A DNA stretch of 64,000 nt from Isosphaeraceae bacterium EP7 (GTDB taxonomy: Bacteria; Planctomycetota; Planctomycetia; Isosphaerales; Isosphaeraceae), in contig CP151667.1 of NCBI GenBank assembly GCA_038400315.1, positions 2,305,174 to 2,369,173 of the forward strand, in the 5' to 3' direction. Positions 30,750 to 40,088 of this stretch are shown in pieces (within the stretch, counting starts at the first letter, position 1; each line of letters starts with the position of its first letter). Under the pieces are notes generated by a model. It searched no databases and had not been told where the DNA came from. It saw only the letters and a program-made list of their open reading frames with translations. The position numbers were made by a program, and so were the translations under genes.

Positions 30750-31994
30750 ATGCCGCTCGACGAACAGGCGACGCTCAGCCGTGGCGCCAAGGCCGTTCCC
30801 GGTCTGCGTTTCATCCTCCTTCTCGGACTGCTCGACGCCTTCGGGCCGCTGGGCATCGACATGTACCTGCCCGCGTTCCCGCAGATCGAGCGGGACATGA
30901 ACGCCGGCGGGGGGGCGATGCAGCTGACGCTCTCGCTATTCCTGGCCGGGCTGGCGATCGGCCAGATCGTCTGCGGGCCAATCTCCGACCGGATCGGCCG
31001 GCGCACTCCGCTGCTTTATGGCTCGGCCGCGTTCGCCGTCGCATCGCTGGCCTGCGCGTTCACGCGGTCGATCGAGGGCCTCATCCTGGCCCGGTTCATC
31101 ATGGGGCTGGCGGGCGCCACGGGGATGGTCGTCGCGCGGGCGGTCGTGCGCGACTCGTTCGAGGAGGCCGACTCGGCGCGGGTCTACTCGATGCTGATGC
31201 TGGTCATCGGCATCGCGCCGATCCTGTCGCCCACGGTTGGCGGCTGGCTGATGCAGTTTGGCGGCTGGGGGTCGATCTTCTTCGCCCTGGCGGGGTTCGC
31301 CTGCGTCTGCGGGGTTGCCGTGGCGGTGGACATGCCCGAGACGCTGCCGCCTGAGCGCCGGAGCCGTGACGCGATCGGGTCGGTCTTCCGCCGCTATTCC
31401 GAGATGATCGTTGACCGTCGATTCGTGGGCCACGCCGCGCCGGTGAGCCTGGCGCTGGGCCTCATTTTCGCCTACGTCGCGTCGGCCCCGTTCGTGTTCA
31501 TGCAGCTCTACAAGCTGACCCCGACGTCGTTCAGCCTGCTCTTCGCCGGCAACGCGATCGGCCTGATCGGCGCGGCGCAACTTAACCGTGGGCTGACGCG
31601 GCGTTATGACACTCACGTGATCCTGCGTGCCGCGTCGCTGGTCAACGCGGGTGCGGCATTGCTGCTGCCGGTGCTCGCCTGGACGGGCGTGGGGGGCCTG
31701 CCCGCATTCTTCGGGGCGATCTTCCTCTGCCTGGCAACAGTCGGCCTGATCCTTCCCAACGCGACCGCCGCGGTGATGGCGCCGTTCCCCGACCACGCCG
31801 GCGTCGCCTCGGCCCTGCTGGGCATGCTCCAGTTTGCCGTGGGGGCCGCCGCGGGCGCCCTCGTCGGGTTCTTCCACGACGGGACGGCCCGCCCGATGGC
31901 CCTGACCATGGCCGGTTGCGCCACGATCTCGCTGATCGTTACCCTCACCGCCGAGAAGCAAGTCGAAATCGCCGCCTCGCCCGCGACCGCCTGA
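30750..31994 (+). CDS. Bcr/CflA-type MFS multidrug efflux transporter
   Basis: A 414-residue, 12-helix major facilitator protein. The N-terminal helix signature LGIDMYLPAFPQIERDM is typical of the Bcr/CflA subfamily of proton-coupled drug exporters. Motif A follows between helices 2 and 3 (GPISDRIGRRTPLLYG), and helix 5 carries the antiporter motif (IAPILSPTVGGWLMQ). It should sit in the inner membrane and export small toxic compounds such as bicyclomycin-like or chloramphenicol-like drugs; the specificity is not readable. A strong terminator follows 14 nt after the stop. No regulator gene is adjacent. Confidence 0.92.
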   Translation: MPLDEQATLSRGAKAVPGLRFILLLGLLDAFGPLGIDMYLPAFPQIERDMNAGGGAMQLTLSLFLAGLAIGQIVCGPISDRIGRRTPLLYGSAAFAVASLACAFTRSIEGLILARFIMGLAGATGMVVARAVVRDSFEEADSARVYSMLMLVIGIAPILSPTVGGWLMQFGGWGSIFFALAGFACVCGVAVAVDMPETLPPERRSRDAIGSVFRRYSEMIVDRRFVGHAAPVSLALGLIFAYVASAPFVFMQLYKLTPTSFSLLFAGNAIGLIGAAQLNRGLTRRYDTHVILRAASLVNAGAALLLPVLAWTGVGGLPAFFGAIFLCLATVGLILPNATAAVMAPFPDHAGVASALLGMLQFAVGAAAGALVGFFHDGTARPMALTMAGCATISLIVTLTAEKQVEIAASPATA

Positions 31995-32007
31995 ATTCGA
32001 ATGACGA

Positions 32008-32045
32008 AACGCACGCCGGGGCCCCGTGGCGCCCCGGCGTGCGTT
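32008..32045 (+). terminator. Strong, probably bidirectional terminator
   Basis: A perfect 15-bp stem (32008-32022 with 32031-32045) encloses an 8-nt loop, followed by a T-rich tract (TCGTGTTTTA). It separates two convergent genes, the MFS transporter and the sugar dehydrogenase. Confidence 0.85.
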
Positions 32046-32075
32046 CGTGTTTTAAGCCGAGTCAGCGGGAAGCGG

Positions 32076-34361
32076 TCAGTCAGCTTTCCGGGAAATCTTC
32101 CCCGCGGCGCCTCGATTGCCGCGACGTCCCTGCCTGGCTGGCTCCTTGCTCACTCCGCCGTCGGGCGGCATGCGGCGGATCCAGTCGGTGATGAGGTCCA
32201 CGGCGGCGTGGTCGACCTCGGTGGAGACGAGCGGGGGCATCTGGGCGGAGCCTCGCTGCGAGATCCGATGGAGCAGCACCGATCGCTCGGGTGCCCCAGG
32301 GGCGATGAGACGAGCGTCGGGCAGGTTGAACTTGTCGTGGGAGGGGACCTGGTCGATAAGGCTCATCCCGCCCAGAGGCATCCTGAAGCCGAGCTGCATC
32401 AAGGAGTTGCCGCCCCCCTCCTTGACGTGGCAGGTGGCGCAATTGACGTCAAGATATGACCTGGCGCGAGAGGCCAGCGGGGCCTTGGTGTCGTACGGGT
32501 CGACCATCCGAGGGCGGTCGTCGCGGAGCTCGGGGAGTGTGCCCTCGAAGACGTTGATGTGCTCGAAGGTCCTGAGCTGGTTGTCGGTCGCGGCTCCGAA
32601 GTTACGATCGCGATCCAGCTGCATCGGGCTGAAGCCGAGGACGAATCCCAGCGCCCTGGAATGGCAGACGAGGCACTCGGTGCGGGAGGGGAACCGCCAG
32701 ATCTGCTCGCGGCGGCCTTCCGGCTTGGTCGAGTCGACCACCTCGAAGGCATCGGCGGTGCCCGCCGACGGGACGAGCTCGGCGTCGGTCTGCTCGGGAT
32801 TCCAGCGGTAGGAATAGCCGGTCCATTGCCCCTGGAGTCGGACCATCAGGCGAGTCTCGATCCGCTTGCGCGAGGCCTTGCCGGCGTCGTCGGCCAGGTC
32901 CAGGCTGAGGGTCTGGACCGTGACCGAGCCGTTGGGGAACGACCAGGCGCCGCCGGCGTTGAGCTGCGGCTGCTGCTGGACCTTTTCCATGCCGGTCAGG
33001 GCGATGAACCGGGTCATCGAGGCGCCGTCGGCCCACTGCGGAGCGACCACCTCGTAGGGGAGCGCGGCCGTGTGCGGGGTGAGGTCGGGAACCGAGGCGA
33101 AGAGGCCGGTCTCGCTCAGCTTGGTCGGGAAGGGCTGGGTCGGCTTGTCGGCCTCGGTCGTGGGTTGCAGGCGATAGAACCCCGTGACCTGGTCGATGAC
33201 GTAGAGCTCATTGTCGTGGTCGGTGCCGAATCCGGTGATGTTGAATGGGGTGTCGACCAGTTCGCGGTTCCAGATCGCCTTGGTGCCGTCGTGCTTGATC
33301 CCCCAGACGCGGCCGGTCGACCAGTCTCCGTAGACATAGGCGCCAACGAGTTCGGGCAGGCGTTTGCCGCGGTAGACTCGGCCGCCGGTGAGCGATCGGA
33401 ACTCGCTGTGGGAATGCTCGGCGGCGGGCCCCAGGATGGGGTCGGCCCCGGCCTTGCGGGTGACGTGGAAGGGGTGGCTCCCCTCGACGATGCTCCAGCC
33501 GTAGTTGCCCCCCTTCTTGACCAGGTAGACCTGCTCCCAGAGGTCCTGCCCGTTGTTGCCCGCCCAGAGCTGCTGCGACTCGCGGTCGTAGCTCATCCGC
33601 CAGGGGTTGCGAATCCCGTAGGCCCAGACCTCGGGCCGTGCGCCCGGGCGATCGACGAAGGGGTTGTCCTTGGGAATGCCGTAAGCGCGGCCCTCGGTGG
33701 GGTGGTCGACGTCGATCCTGATGATGCAGGCGAGCAGGTCGTCGAGGGTCTGGCCGGTCAGGTTGGCGTCGGAGTCCGACGAGCCGTCGCCGGCGGAGGC
33801 GTAGAGGTAGCCCTCGTTGTCGAAGGCGACGTCGATGCCGTCGTGACCGTTGGAGGGCCACTCGACGATCAGGAGCCGGGAGGCCGGGTCGATCTTGCCG
33901 CCGGGCTGCGGCCCGACGGTGTAGCGGACGACCTTCGAGGCCTTGCCCTCGCCCTTGTCCGCCTGCCCGTTCATGCCGAGGTAAATATAGCCGTTCTTCT
34001 CATAGTTCGGGTGCAAGACCATGCCATAGACGAGCGGCTCGACCTCGAGCAGTTGCTCGGGCTCGCTGGCCGCCTGGTCATCGGGGATGGCCAGGATCCG
34101 GCTCGGTCCCCCCCAGCCGCCGAGATGCTGGAGGATGAAGAGCCGCTTCGTGCCCGGCTCGGGCAGCAAGACGAGCGGCTGCTTGATGTTCAGCTTCGGG
34201 AACGCCCGCTCGACCTTGTAGGGAGAGAGCGGATCGGGCGAGCCGACGACGCGCGAGTCGTTCCAGGGGAGGCGTTGATTCAGGCCAAACGGCTTCTCTT
34301 CGGCCATGGCCGCGGCGCCGAGGAGAAAATAGACCGGGATTAGAACGCGCAACGAACGCAT
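32076..34361 (-). CDS. PQQ-dependent sugar dehydrogenase-like beta-propeller fused to a haem c-binding C-terminal region
   Basis: A 761-residue exported protein with a signal peptide (LRVLIPVYFLLGAAAMAE). The N-terminal part (about 50-410) is a soluble glucose/sorbosone dehydrogenase-type propeller, with LVYGMVLHPNYEKNGYIYL, NGHDGIDVAFDNEGYLYASA and AYGIRNPWRMSYDRE. The C-terminal part has two CxxCH sites (ECLVCHS at about 565 and NCATCHV at about 660), so electrons from the quinone cofactor could pass to covalent haems. The layout is common in planctomycetes. Cofactor and substrate are inferred from the family. The gene is convergent with the MFS gene and followed by the strong terminator. 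Confidence 0.88.
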   Translation of the reverse strand: MRSLRVLIPVYFLLGAAAMAEEKPFGLNQRLPWNDSRVVGSPDPLSPYKVERAFPKLNIKQPLVLLPEPGTKRLFILQHLGGWGGPSRILAIPDDQAASEPEQLLEVEPLVYGMVLHPNYEKNGYIYLGMNGQADKGEGKASKVVRYTVGPQPGGKIDPASRLLIVEWPSNGHDGIDVAFDNEGYLYASAGDGSSDSDANLTGQTLDDLLACIIRIDVDHPTEGRAYGIPKDNPFVDRPGARPEVWAYGIRNPWRMSYDRESQQLWAGNNGQDLWEQVYLVKKGGNYGWSIVEGSHPFHVTRKAGADPILGPAAEHSHSEFRSLTGGRVYRGKRLPELVGAYVYGDWSTGRVWGIKHDGTKAIWNRELVDTPFNITGFGTDHDNELYVIDQVTGFYRLQPTTEADKPTQPFPTKLSETGLFASVPDLTPHTAALPYEVVAPQWADGASMTRFIALTGMEKVQQQPQLNAGGAWSFPNGSVTVQTLSLDLADDAGKASRKRIETRLMVRLQGQWTGYSYRWNPEQTDAELVPSAGTADAFEVVDSTKPEGRREQIWRFPSRTECLVCHSRALGFVLGFSPMQLDRDRNFGAATDNQLRTFEHINVFEGTLPELRDDRPRMVDPYDTKAPLASRARSYLDVNCATCHVKEGGGNSLMQLGFRMPLGGMSLIDQVPSHDKFNLPDARLIAPGAPERSVLLHRISQRGSAQMPPLVSTEVDHAAVDLITDWIRRMPPDGGVSKEPARQGRRGNRGAAGKISRKAD

Positions 34362-34495
34362 AGGCGTTGCCTCTCAACGGACCAGATTGGTGAGGACGCA
34401 GGCCGACCCTGGTGAGGGTCGCGAAGAGGGGGGCGAACGCCCTGGGCGGAATGATGGGCGAGATCGAGTGTAAACCAGCCGGGATGCAACGCCAA

Positions 34496-34514
34496 GGGGC
34501 CGCAATTCGGCCCC
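34496..34514 (-). terminator. Short hairpin downstream of the lipase-like gene
   Basis: GGGGCCG pairs with CGGCCCC around a CAATT loop, about 65 nt past the stop of the gene at 34580-35572. The stem is only 7 bp and no T-run follows, so the assignment is weak. Confidence 0.3.
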
Positions 34515-34579
34515 CGCCGGCGGACTTTCACCCGCACGTACGAGGCGAACATAGAACCCCACGCCCGAGGCCGATCGGA

Positions 34580-35572
34580 TCAAGGGGAGTCTGCGGCGAC
34601 GGGCGAGTCCATCCGGCCGAGGACCATGACGACGGCGCCGATGATCGCCCGCCGAGACTTCCGGCGCGTGCGGGTCGCGGGAAACCGCCGCGTCAGGTCG
34701 GCATGGCCGGCGTCCAGCACGCCCAGGCTCGTCCCCAGGCCTGGAAGCGACTGATCGTCCACGGCCACCAGCCCGTCGTTGGGTCCGTAATAGGTGCCGA
34801 GGTACGTCCCCATCGTCCGCTGGAAGAGCCTGAGCCGGGCGGGATGAGACTCCGTCTCGACGAAGAAGACCTTCGGCCCGATCAGCCGCGCAGCCTCGCA
34901 GCGGTCCTCCATCTCGACCCGCCAGTAGGCACGCGAGTCCTCCCGGGTCAGGCCGGCCATGCCGGCATGACGCCCATCCTTGAGAAGGCCCGCCTCGCGG
35001 CGGCCGATCAAGGTGCCCAGCCAGCGATAGCCGGCCGACATCCGGTCGTCCATCGGCTCCGCGTCTCCCACGACGTAGTCGGCAAGCGCGGTGCCCCCGA
35101 ACGGGCCCTGGATCAGGAACATGGCCTCGACATGCTCGTCGACGAACTCGGGATGATGCAGGGCGAACGCCAGCGCGTCGCAGGCCCCCCGACTGTGGGC
35201 AATGACGACCAGTCGTTCGTCGCCCAGCCCGGCAACCCGCCTGAATTCGTCGCGTACCTCGTCGAGGTTCTCCTCGACCGTCCTACGCGAACTCGGGTGG
35301 ATGAAGTGGATCGCCGGCTTCGGCACCCCCAGCGCACGCAACTCGGCGGCATTCTGGGCGAAATAGGCGGGCATCCGCTCGGAGCCTAGCCCGCCGACGA
35401 AGACGTACCGCAGGCTGACCGCCTTCCGGATGGCGGACTCGGGCACGCGAAGCTTGCCCCGCGAGGCTGCCTCGAACCAACCGCCGAAGTCGGCCGCCGT
35501 GACGATTGGCTCGTCGGTCGAGCCTCCAACCACGAGGCAGATCCCCAGCAGGGATGCCGTAAGGGCCGCCAT
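34580..35572 (-). CDS. Exported alpha/beta hydrolase, lipase-like
   Basis: AAGGAGG precedes the ATG at 35570-35572, giving 330 residues; the longer frame upstream is rejected. A signal-like N-terminus (ALTASLLGICLVVGGS) is followed by a hydrolase fold with the nucleophile elbow AHSRG (S127) after VVI. A later PNDGLVAVDD block and a His (DAGHADLT) fit a Ser-Asp-His triad. It resembles triacylglycerol lipase/esterase-type enzymes, but the substrate is not readable. It is the last minus-strand gene below the arsenic operon, 124 nt after the small membrane protein, and a functional link with arsenic is not evident. Confidence 0.72.
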   Translation of the reverse strand: MAALTASLLGICLVVGGSTDEPIVTAADFGGWFEAASRGKLRVPESAIRKAVSLRYVFVGGLGSERMPAYFAQNAAELRALGVPKPAIHFIHPSSRRTVEENLDEVRDEFRRVAGLGDERLVVIAHSRGACDALAFALHHPEFVDEHVEAMFLIQGPFGGTALADYVVGDAEPMDDRMSAGYRWLGTLIGRREAGLLKDGRHAGMAGLTREDSRAYWRVEMEDRCEAARLIGPKVFFVETESHPARLRLFQRTMGTYLGTYYGPNDGLVAVDDQSLPGLGTSLGVLDAGHADLTRRFPATRTRRKSRRAIIGAVVMVLGRMDSPVAADSP

Positions 35573-35696
35573 GAGGCCTCCTTGAAGTCCAACTCCCGCG
35601 AGCCCGCGTCGATCGACCGCTCCTGGCCGAGCCTCCACGATACACCCTGTCTGGCCGGGGCCGCCATCCTTGAAGTTCCAGGTTGAGCATGCCCGG

Positions 35697-36101
35697 TCAG
35701 GCGAATAGCAACGCGGCGAACGCCAGGGTCCAGGAAACGGTCCTGATCCAGTTGTTCGCGATGAGCCGCCGGATCTCAGTCTCGTCCTGACCGGTGGCTC
35801 CGAGCCTTCCGTGGGCCGGCACCGCCAGGGCGAAGGTCGAAACCCAGGCGATCGCCACCAGGGCCGCGGCCACAATCGCAGGCGGTGACGGTCGGACGAC
35901 GAGGAGCCACCCCAGCAGGAAGACCTGGCCGAACATCAGGGGGGCCACCACCCAGGTCACCGATCGGGTATACCCCGCATGCCAGCGGAGGAAGCGATCA
36001 CGCTCGATTTCCCCGAACGCCGGGTAGATCACGAGCTGGACCAGCCAGATCAGGACGACCAGGCCGAAGGAGACGATGCGAGTGGCTTCGAGCAGTGTCA
36101 C
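35697..36101 (-). CDS. Small four-helix membrane protein of unknown function
   Basis: This 134-residue protein has four hydrophobic helices (IVSFGLVVLIWLVQLVIYP, VTWVVAPLMFGQVFLLGWLL, a third at about 75-95 and a C-terminal helix VSWTLAFAALLFA). Charged loops contain EIERDRFLRWHAGYTR, with a conserved-looking histidine. It follows the ACR3 gene by 23 nt on the same strand and is probably cotranscribed. The pattern recalls DUF-type membrane proteins of about 130-150 residues found in many bacteria. No arsenic-related motif or cysteine is present, so a direct role in resistance is unsupported. Confidence 0.65.
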   Translation of the reverse strand: MTLLEATRIVSFGLVVLIWLVQLVIYPAFGEIERDRFLRWHAGYTRSVTWVVAPLMFGQVFLLGWLLVVRPSPPAIVAAALVAIAWVSTFALAVPAHGRLGATGQDETEIRRLIANNWIRTVSWTLAFAALLFA

Positions 36102-36124
36102 GCCAGATCTCCGGGACCGCGAGA

Positions 36125-37222
36125 TCAGGTGGGAACCGGCCCCGCGGTCGGCTCGAAGTAACGCCGCTGGAAGACCCGTGCGACGCCGACCAGTCCGATG
36201 AGGACGGGCACCTCGACAAGTGGCCCAACCACCGCCGCGAACGCCGCACCCGAGTTGATCCCGAAGACGGCGACCGCCACCGCGATGGCCAGTTCGAAGT
36301 TGTTCGAGGCCGCGGTGAATGACAGCGTCGCCGTCTTCGAGAAGTCGGCCCCCAGCTTACGCCCCATCCAGAACGAGACCAGGAACATCGCGATGAAGTA
36401 GACGAAGAGGGGCAGGGCGATGCGAAGGACGTCCAGGGGGACCCGAACAATGTTCCCCCCTTGCAATGAGAACATGAGCACGATCGTGAACAACAAGGCG
36501 ATCAGGGTGATCGGGCTGATCGCCGGGATGAATCGGGCGTCGTACCAGCCACGCCCTCGGGCCTTGACCAGCACCAGTCGTGTGATCATCCCGGCCAGGA
36601 ACGGGATGCCCAGGTAGATCGCGACGCTCAGGGCAATCGACCCCACCGTGATCCCCGACAGGTCGACGTCGCCGAAGTTGACCCCCACCAGCGGCGGCAG
36701 CACCTTGAGAAACAGCCAGGCGTAGACGGGATAGAAGAGCACCTGGAACACCGAGTTGAACGCAACCAGGCCCGCCGCGTACTCCGGGTCGCCGCCCGCC
36801 AGGTCGTTCCAGACGATCACCATGGCGATGCAACGGGCCAGCCCGATCATGATCAGCCCGATCGCATATTCGGGCCTGTCCGACAGGAACGCGAGGGCCA
36901 GACCGAACATCAGCAGAGGCCCGATCACCCAGTTCTGCACCAGTGAGAGGCCCAGAATCCGGGTGTCGCGGAACACGCGACCGAGGTGCTCATATTTCAC
37001 CTTCGCCAGGGGCGGGTACATCATCAAGATCAGGCCGGCCGCGATCGGGATGGAGGTCGTGCCGGCCGAAAAGCCCGTGATGACCCGAGTGGCAGACGGG
37101 GCGAAGTGACCGAGCGCGACGCCCCCGAGCATGGCCGAGAAGATCCAGAGCGTCAGGTAACGATCAAGGAACGACAGCCGACCGGGAGACCTCGGGCGGC
37201 AGGTGGGTGTGGCTTGACTCAT
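36125..37222 (-). CDS. acr3: ACR3-family arsenite efflux transporter
   Basis: A 365-residue, ten-helix membrane protein of the bile/arsenite/riboflavin transporter superfamily. It carries the ACR3 signature [19 protein letters not shown], with C131 corresponding to the conserved helix-4 cysteine needed for arsenite transport, and the helix-9 block [20 protein letters not shown]. It exports arsenite (and sometimes antimonite) across the inner membrane. The start codon overlaps the stop of the ArsC-like gene by 4 nt, so the two are translationally coupled. Expression is presumably controlled by the ArsR gene at 39420-39782. Confidence 0.95.
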   Translation of the reverse strand: MSQATPTCRPRSPGRLSFLDRYLTLWIFSAMLGGVALGHFAPSATRVITGFSAGTTSIPIAAGLILMMYPPLAKVKYEHLGRVFRDTRILGLSLVQNWVIGPLLMFGLALAFLSDRPEYAIGLIMIGLARCIAMVIVWNDLAGGDPEYAAGLVAFNSVFQVLFYPVYAWLFLKVLPPLVGVNFGDVDLSGITVGSIALSVAIYLGIPFLAGMITRLVLVKARGRGWYDARFIPAISPITLIALLFTIVLMFSLQGGNIVRVPLDVLRIALPLFVYFIAMFLVSFWMGRKLGADFSKTATLSFTAASNNFELAIAVAVAVFGINSGAAFAAVVGPLVEVPVLIGLVGVARVFQRRYFEPTAGPVPT

Positions 37223-38178
37223 CGCGAAGCACCCCGGGCCTGGACCATCGCCGACATCATCAGGCGGCCGATGTCGTCGCGACGCTCGGCATATTTGATG
37301 GCCTCGTAGGCCCCGCCGTCGTAGATCTTCGGGTCGAGATAGGGCATCGACACGCGCAGGGCGGCCCCCCTGACCGTCGGGCAGCTCTCGTCGGCCTCGC
37401 CACAGACCATCAATGCCGCGAAGCCCGATTGCGGGTTCGATGCGTCGCCATAATGTTTCGAGAACTCGGTCGCTTCCAGCCCGTCGCCCCAGCGCACCCT
37501 GTAAATCGAGTTGGCCGTGCCGGGCTCGCCGCGCGTGGCCTCCTGGCCGGTCGACTCGACCTCGAAGCCGATCGCTTCCAGGGCCTTCGCGGTGCGCGGG
37601 TTGAAGGCCGTCGGGGCGGTGCCGCCGCTGTGGAAACGGATCTCGGGCATGCCGTAATAGCTGGCCGCCAGGTTGCCCATCGACGAGCCCAGGATGCTGC
37701 GCCTGGAATTGCCCGTGCAGACGACCGTGACTTGCAGCGGAGTTCCCGGCCGATAGTTCGCCGCGATCCAGGATGCGAGCTTGGCACCGGCCTCGCGATG
37801 CGGCTCATCGATCAGGTCGAAGGTTGTCGCCAGGTAGTCGGCATGCTCCCTCAGGGCCGGCAACATCCGCTCGCGGCTCTCGGGCGTCGCCTCACCCACG
37901 GCACGGGCGATCTCCGAGGAATCGAGCTTCGCATCGGCCCCTGCAAGCGTATTGAACGTCTCGGATTCCATGAAATTTCCCAGTTCGGGACGCGTTATCA
38001 GTCCGTCCTTGGCGAGTGCCTTCGCCAGGACTCCTTTGATTCGTTGATCGTTCGTCGGATCCTTCGCCTCGGCCGTCCCGTGCCGCTGCACGAGCCAGAG
38101 AGCGCGGACGAGCGGGCCGGGATCCGGGGCGGATGGTGCGGCCTGGCCGAGGCAGGCGACGAGGAGGAGCATGGGCAT
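37219..38178 (-). CDS. Thioredoxin-type ArsC-like arsenate reductase / low-molecular-weight phosphatase, apparently exported
   Basis: From the ATG at 38176-38178 (AGGA about 10 nt upstream) the product is 319 residues. Residues 150-319 form a low-molecular-weight phosphatase domain with the P-loop CTGNSRRS (C154, CX5R) and a later cysteine pair in [15 protein letters not shown] (C259, C266). These correspond to the C10/C82/C89 relay of thioredoxin-coupled arsenate reductases. The extra P-loop cysteine of S. aureus ArsC is Arg here. Unusually, about 140 residues precede the domain, starting with a hydrophobic LLLVACLG that resembles a lipoprotein signal. Coupling to ACR3 supports a role in arsenic handling. 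A regulatory phosphatase function is an alternative. Confidence 0.85.
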   Translation of the reverse strand: MPMLLLVACLGQAAPSAPDPGPLVRALWLVQRHGTAEAKDPTNDQRIKGVLAKALAKDGLITRPELGNFMESETFNTLAGADAKLDSSEIARAVGEATPESRERMLPALREHADYLATTFDLIDEPHREAGAKLASWIAANYRPGTPLQVTVVCTGNSRRSILGSSMGNLAASYYGMPEIRFHSGGTAPTAFNPRTAKALEAIGFEVESTGQEATRGEPGTANSIYRVRWGDGLEATEFSKHYGDASNPQSGFAALMVCGEADESCPTVRGAALRVSMPYLDPKIYDGGAYEAIKYAERRDDIGRLMMSAMVQARGASR

Positions 38179-38461
38179 CGGGCGGTGATCCTGGATGGGG
38201 TGCAGCGTGTGATCGGCGTTTGATGGGGAGGACCTTCGCTCCAACGAATCGGTCCTATTTGGGGATTGGGGATGACTTTGGTCTGCCAGTCGCCGAAAAT
38301 AACGATGGCTGACGTAGGACGATGCGGATGCTTCTCCAAGTCCTGGACCGCAGCAAAGAGGGGGATGGAGCCATCCGAAAGGATGCCCCCTACCATTTAT
38401 TTCTCAGCCGTCAGTGCGGTTCTAAGAGAACATCAATCGTCGGTCACACCCGTCGCGGAGA

Positions 38462-39340
38462 TCAGGGCTTGAGGGCGAACACGCGGACGCTCGCGGCGTA
38501 TTCGTTAATGTTGAAGCGTTTGAGCAACTCGACGAAGCCGCCGTGCACCTCGTTAGCCCTCGCGTCCGGCGAGCATGCGCCGCCGACCACGGTGAGGCCC
38601 CTGGATGTGGCCGGGGTTTCAGGCGGAGGGCAGCAGGCCACCTGGCCTTCCACCGCGCCGTAGGCGTTCAGGTCCATCGCGGTGTCCACAACCTCCACCG
38701 AGGCGAACCCGGCGGCCTTCAGGCCCTCGACGTACTCAGCGATGGGGACGGCTCCGGCGATGCAGCCGATGTAAGCGTAGAGATCCTCGGCGATCTCCGG
38801 CGGCAGCGGCTTCTTGAGTGCGATGTCGGAGACCGCGACCCTCCCACCTGGCTTCAGCACGCGGGCGATCTCGCGGAAGACGGCGGCCTTGTCGGGGGCG
38901 AGGTTGATGACGCAGTTGGAGATGACGCAGTCGACCGACGAGTCAGCCAGGGGGAGCCTGTCGATGGTCGACTCGTGGAATTCGACGTTCTCGTATCCCT
39001 GCCGCTCGGCATTCGACCTGGCCCGATCGAGCATCTCAGGCGTCATGTCGATGCCGATGGCCTTGCCGGTGGGCCCGACCTTCTTCGCCGCCAGGAAGAC
39101 ATCGAGCCCGCCGCCGCAGCCAAGGTCCACGACCACCTCGCCGGGCCGCAGGTTGGCCGTGGCCGTCGGGTTCCCGCAGGAGAGCCCCATGTTGGCCTCG
39201 GCCGGGATGCTCGACAGCTCCGCGGCCGAGTAGCCGAACGCCTCGGCCACGCCCCGGACGCCCGCGTGCTCGCTCGACAGCGAGCTGGCCGCGACCGTCC
39301 CGTACTTCTCCCTCACGACCTCCTCGATCGACTTCGGCAT
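38462..39340 (-). CDS. arsM: Arsenite methyltransferase
   Basis: A 292-residue SAM-dependent methyltransferase. Motif I is [15 protein letters not shown] (about 71-85). The arsenic-binding cysteines typical of ArsM can be placed at C55 (GLSCGNP), C143 (SNCVINL) and C193 (IGCIAGA), and an extra CC pair lies at about 235. ArsM converts trivalent arsenic to methylated, partly volatile species in the cytoplasm. It starts 79 nt after the arsR stop with a GGAGG-type site in between, and is followed by a 283-nt gap before the ArsC-like gene. With ACR3 it gives the cell both efflux and methylation. Confidence 0.94.
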   Translation of the reverse strand: MPKSIEEVVREKYGTVAASSLSSEHAGVRGVAEAFGYSAAELSSIPAEANMGLSCGNPTATANLRPGEVVVDLGCGGGLDVFLAAKKVGPTGKAIGIDMTPEMLDRARSNAERQGYENVEFHESTIDRLPLADSSVDCVISNCVINLAPDKAAVFREIARVLKPGGRVAVSDIALKKPLPPEIAEDLYAYIGCIAGAVPIAEYVEGLKAAGFASVEVVDTAMDLNAYGAVEGQVACCPPPETPATSRGLTVVGGACSPDARANEVHGGFVELLKRFNINEYAASVRVFALKP

Positions 39341-39419
39341 CGGTCCCTCCGTCTTTCAATGGTCAATATGGGGCCAGGCGAATACAGGAGTGCAAAAAAA
39401 GGAGGACGCGGTCGTCGTC

Positions 39420-39782
39420 TCAGCAGCATGAGGTCAGCCGGTCGAGCCGCCCGCGGTCGTCCTTGAGAATGTCGAGGCCCGCGAGACAGGGGCCGACGCA
39501 GGCGATGAGCATCCGGTGCAGGTCGCTTGTCGGCTTTGCCAGCCGGTAGTAGACCCAGAGCCCTTCCTTGCGGGTCGCGACGATCTCCCGCTTCCGCAAG
39601 TAGGCCAGGTGGCGCGAGACTGTCGGCTGCGGCAGGCCCAGCGCCTCGTGCAGGTGGCAGACACAGACCTCGTCCCTGCCGGCCAGGAGGTGCACCAAGC
39701 GGAGGCGCACCGGGTCGGCGAACGCCTTCAGGAGGTCCGTGGGCAAAGCCAGAGGATCGGTGGTCGCCTCATTTATCCGCAT
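39420..39782 (-). CDS. arsR: ArsR/SmtB-family transcriptional repressor
   Basis: A 120-residue winged-helix protein from the ATG at 39780-39782. The metal-sensing motif is EVCVCHLHEAL (C40, C42, equivalent to the ELCVCDL arsenite site) and the recognition helix is LPQPTVSRHLAYLRKREIV. An additional C-terminal CC pair and C95/C99 could also bind metalloid. Without As(III) it should repress the operon from a site around its own start. It is the first gene of the arsenic cluster on the minus strand. The long upstream extension of the open frame is not coding. Confidence 0.94.
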   Translation of the reverse strand: MRINEATTDPLALPTDLLKAFADPVRLRLVHLLAGRDEVCVCHLHEALGLPQPTVSRHLAYLRKREIVATRKEGLWVYYRLAKPTSDLHRMLIACVGPCLAGLDILKDDRGRLDRLTSCC

Positions 39783-39785
39783 AAA
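39772..39785. promoter_or_regulatory. Candidate ArsR operator overlapping the arsR start codon
   Basis: TTTATCCGCATAAA is an inverted repeat (TTTAT and ATAAA around CCGC) covering the arsR ATG. It sits in an AT-rich patch (to about 39795) in an otherwise GC-rich region, as expected for an ArsR-family operator or promoter. Binding is inferred only from position and symmetry. Confidence 0.4.
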
Positions 39786-40088
39786 CGAATATAGAGCCGC
39801 TCGGGTCGAGAAGCAAGCCCGGTCGGCTTTCAAACCGGCCGCCAGAATCCGGACGGCGGACGATCTACCCGCAGCGCCAGTTTTCAGGGTCGCCCCCTCG
39901 GGCCCGGGCGAGGTCGGGCCCAACCAATCGATGCAACCTATCCAACTCCCTACAACGCGAACGTTCCTTGGCGTCTCCGCACCTCGTCCCGCCCGAACGT
40001 CTTCCATATTAAACCAGTTAGCGAGATGGATCGGGGTTGCCCCGGCGTCGCAGCGAGCATTGCCTCTCCCAATGACACGAGGTCGACG
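39783..40088. other. Divergent intergenic region between arsR and the repeat protein
   Basis: About 306 nt separate two divergent genes. The arsR-proximal end is AT-rich; the rest is GC-rich with no credible gene. The upstream extension of the repeat-protein frame begins inside it at 40026 but lacks a ribosome-binding site. Confidence 0.5.

Noticed and set aside
32559-34343. Plus-strand frame of 594 codons
   Set aside because: It is antisense to the sugar dehydrogenase fusion and has no family features.
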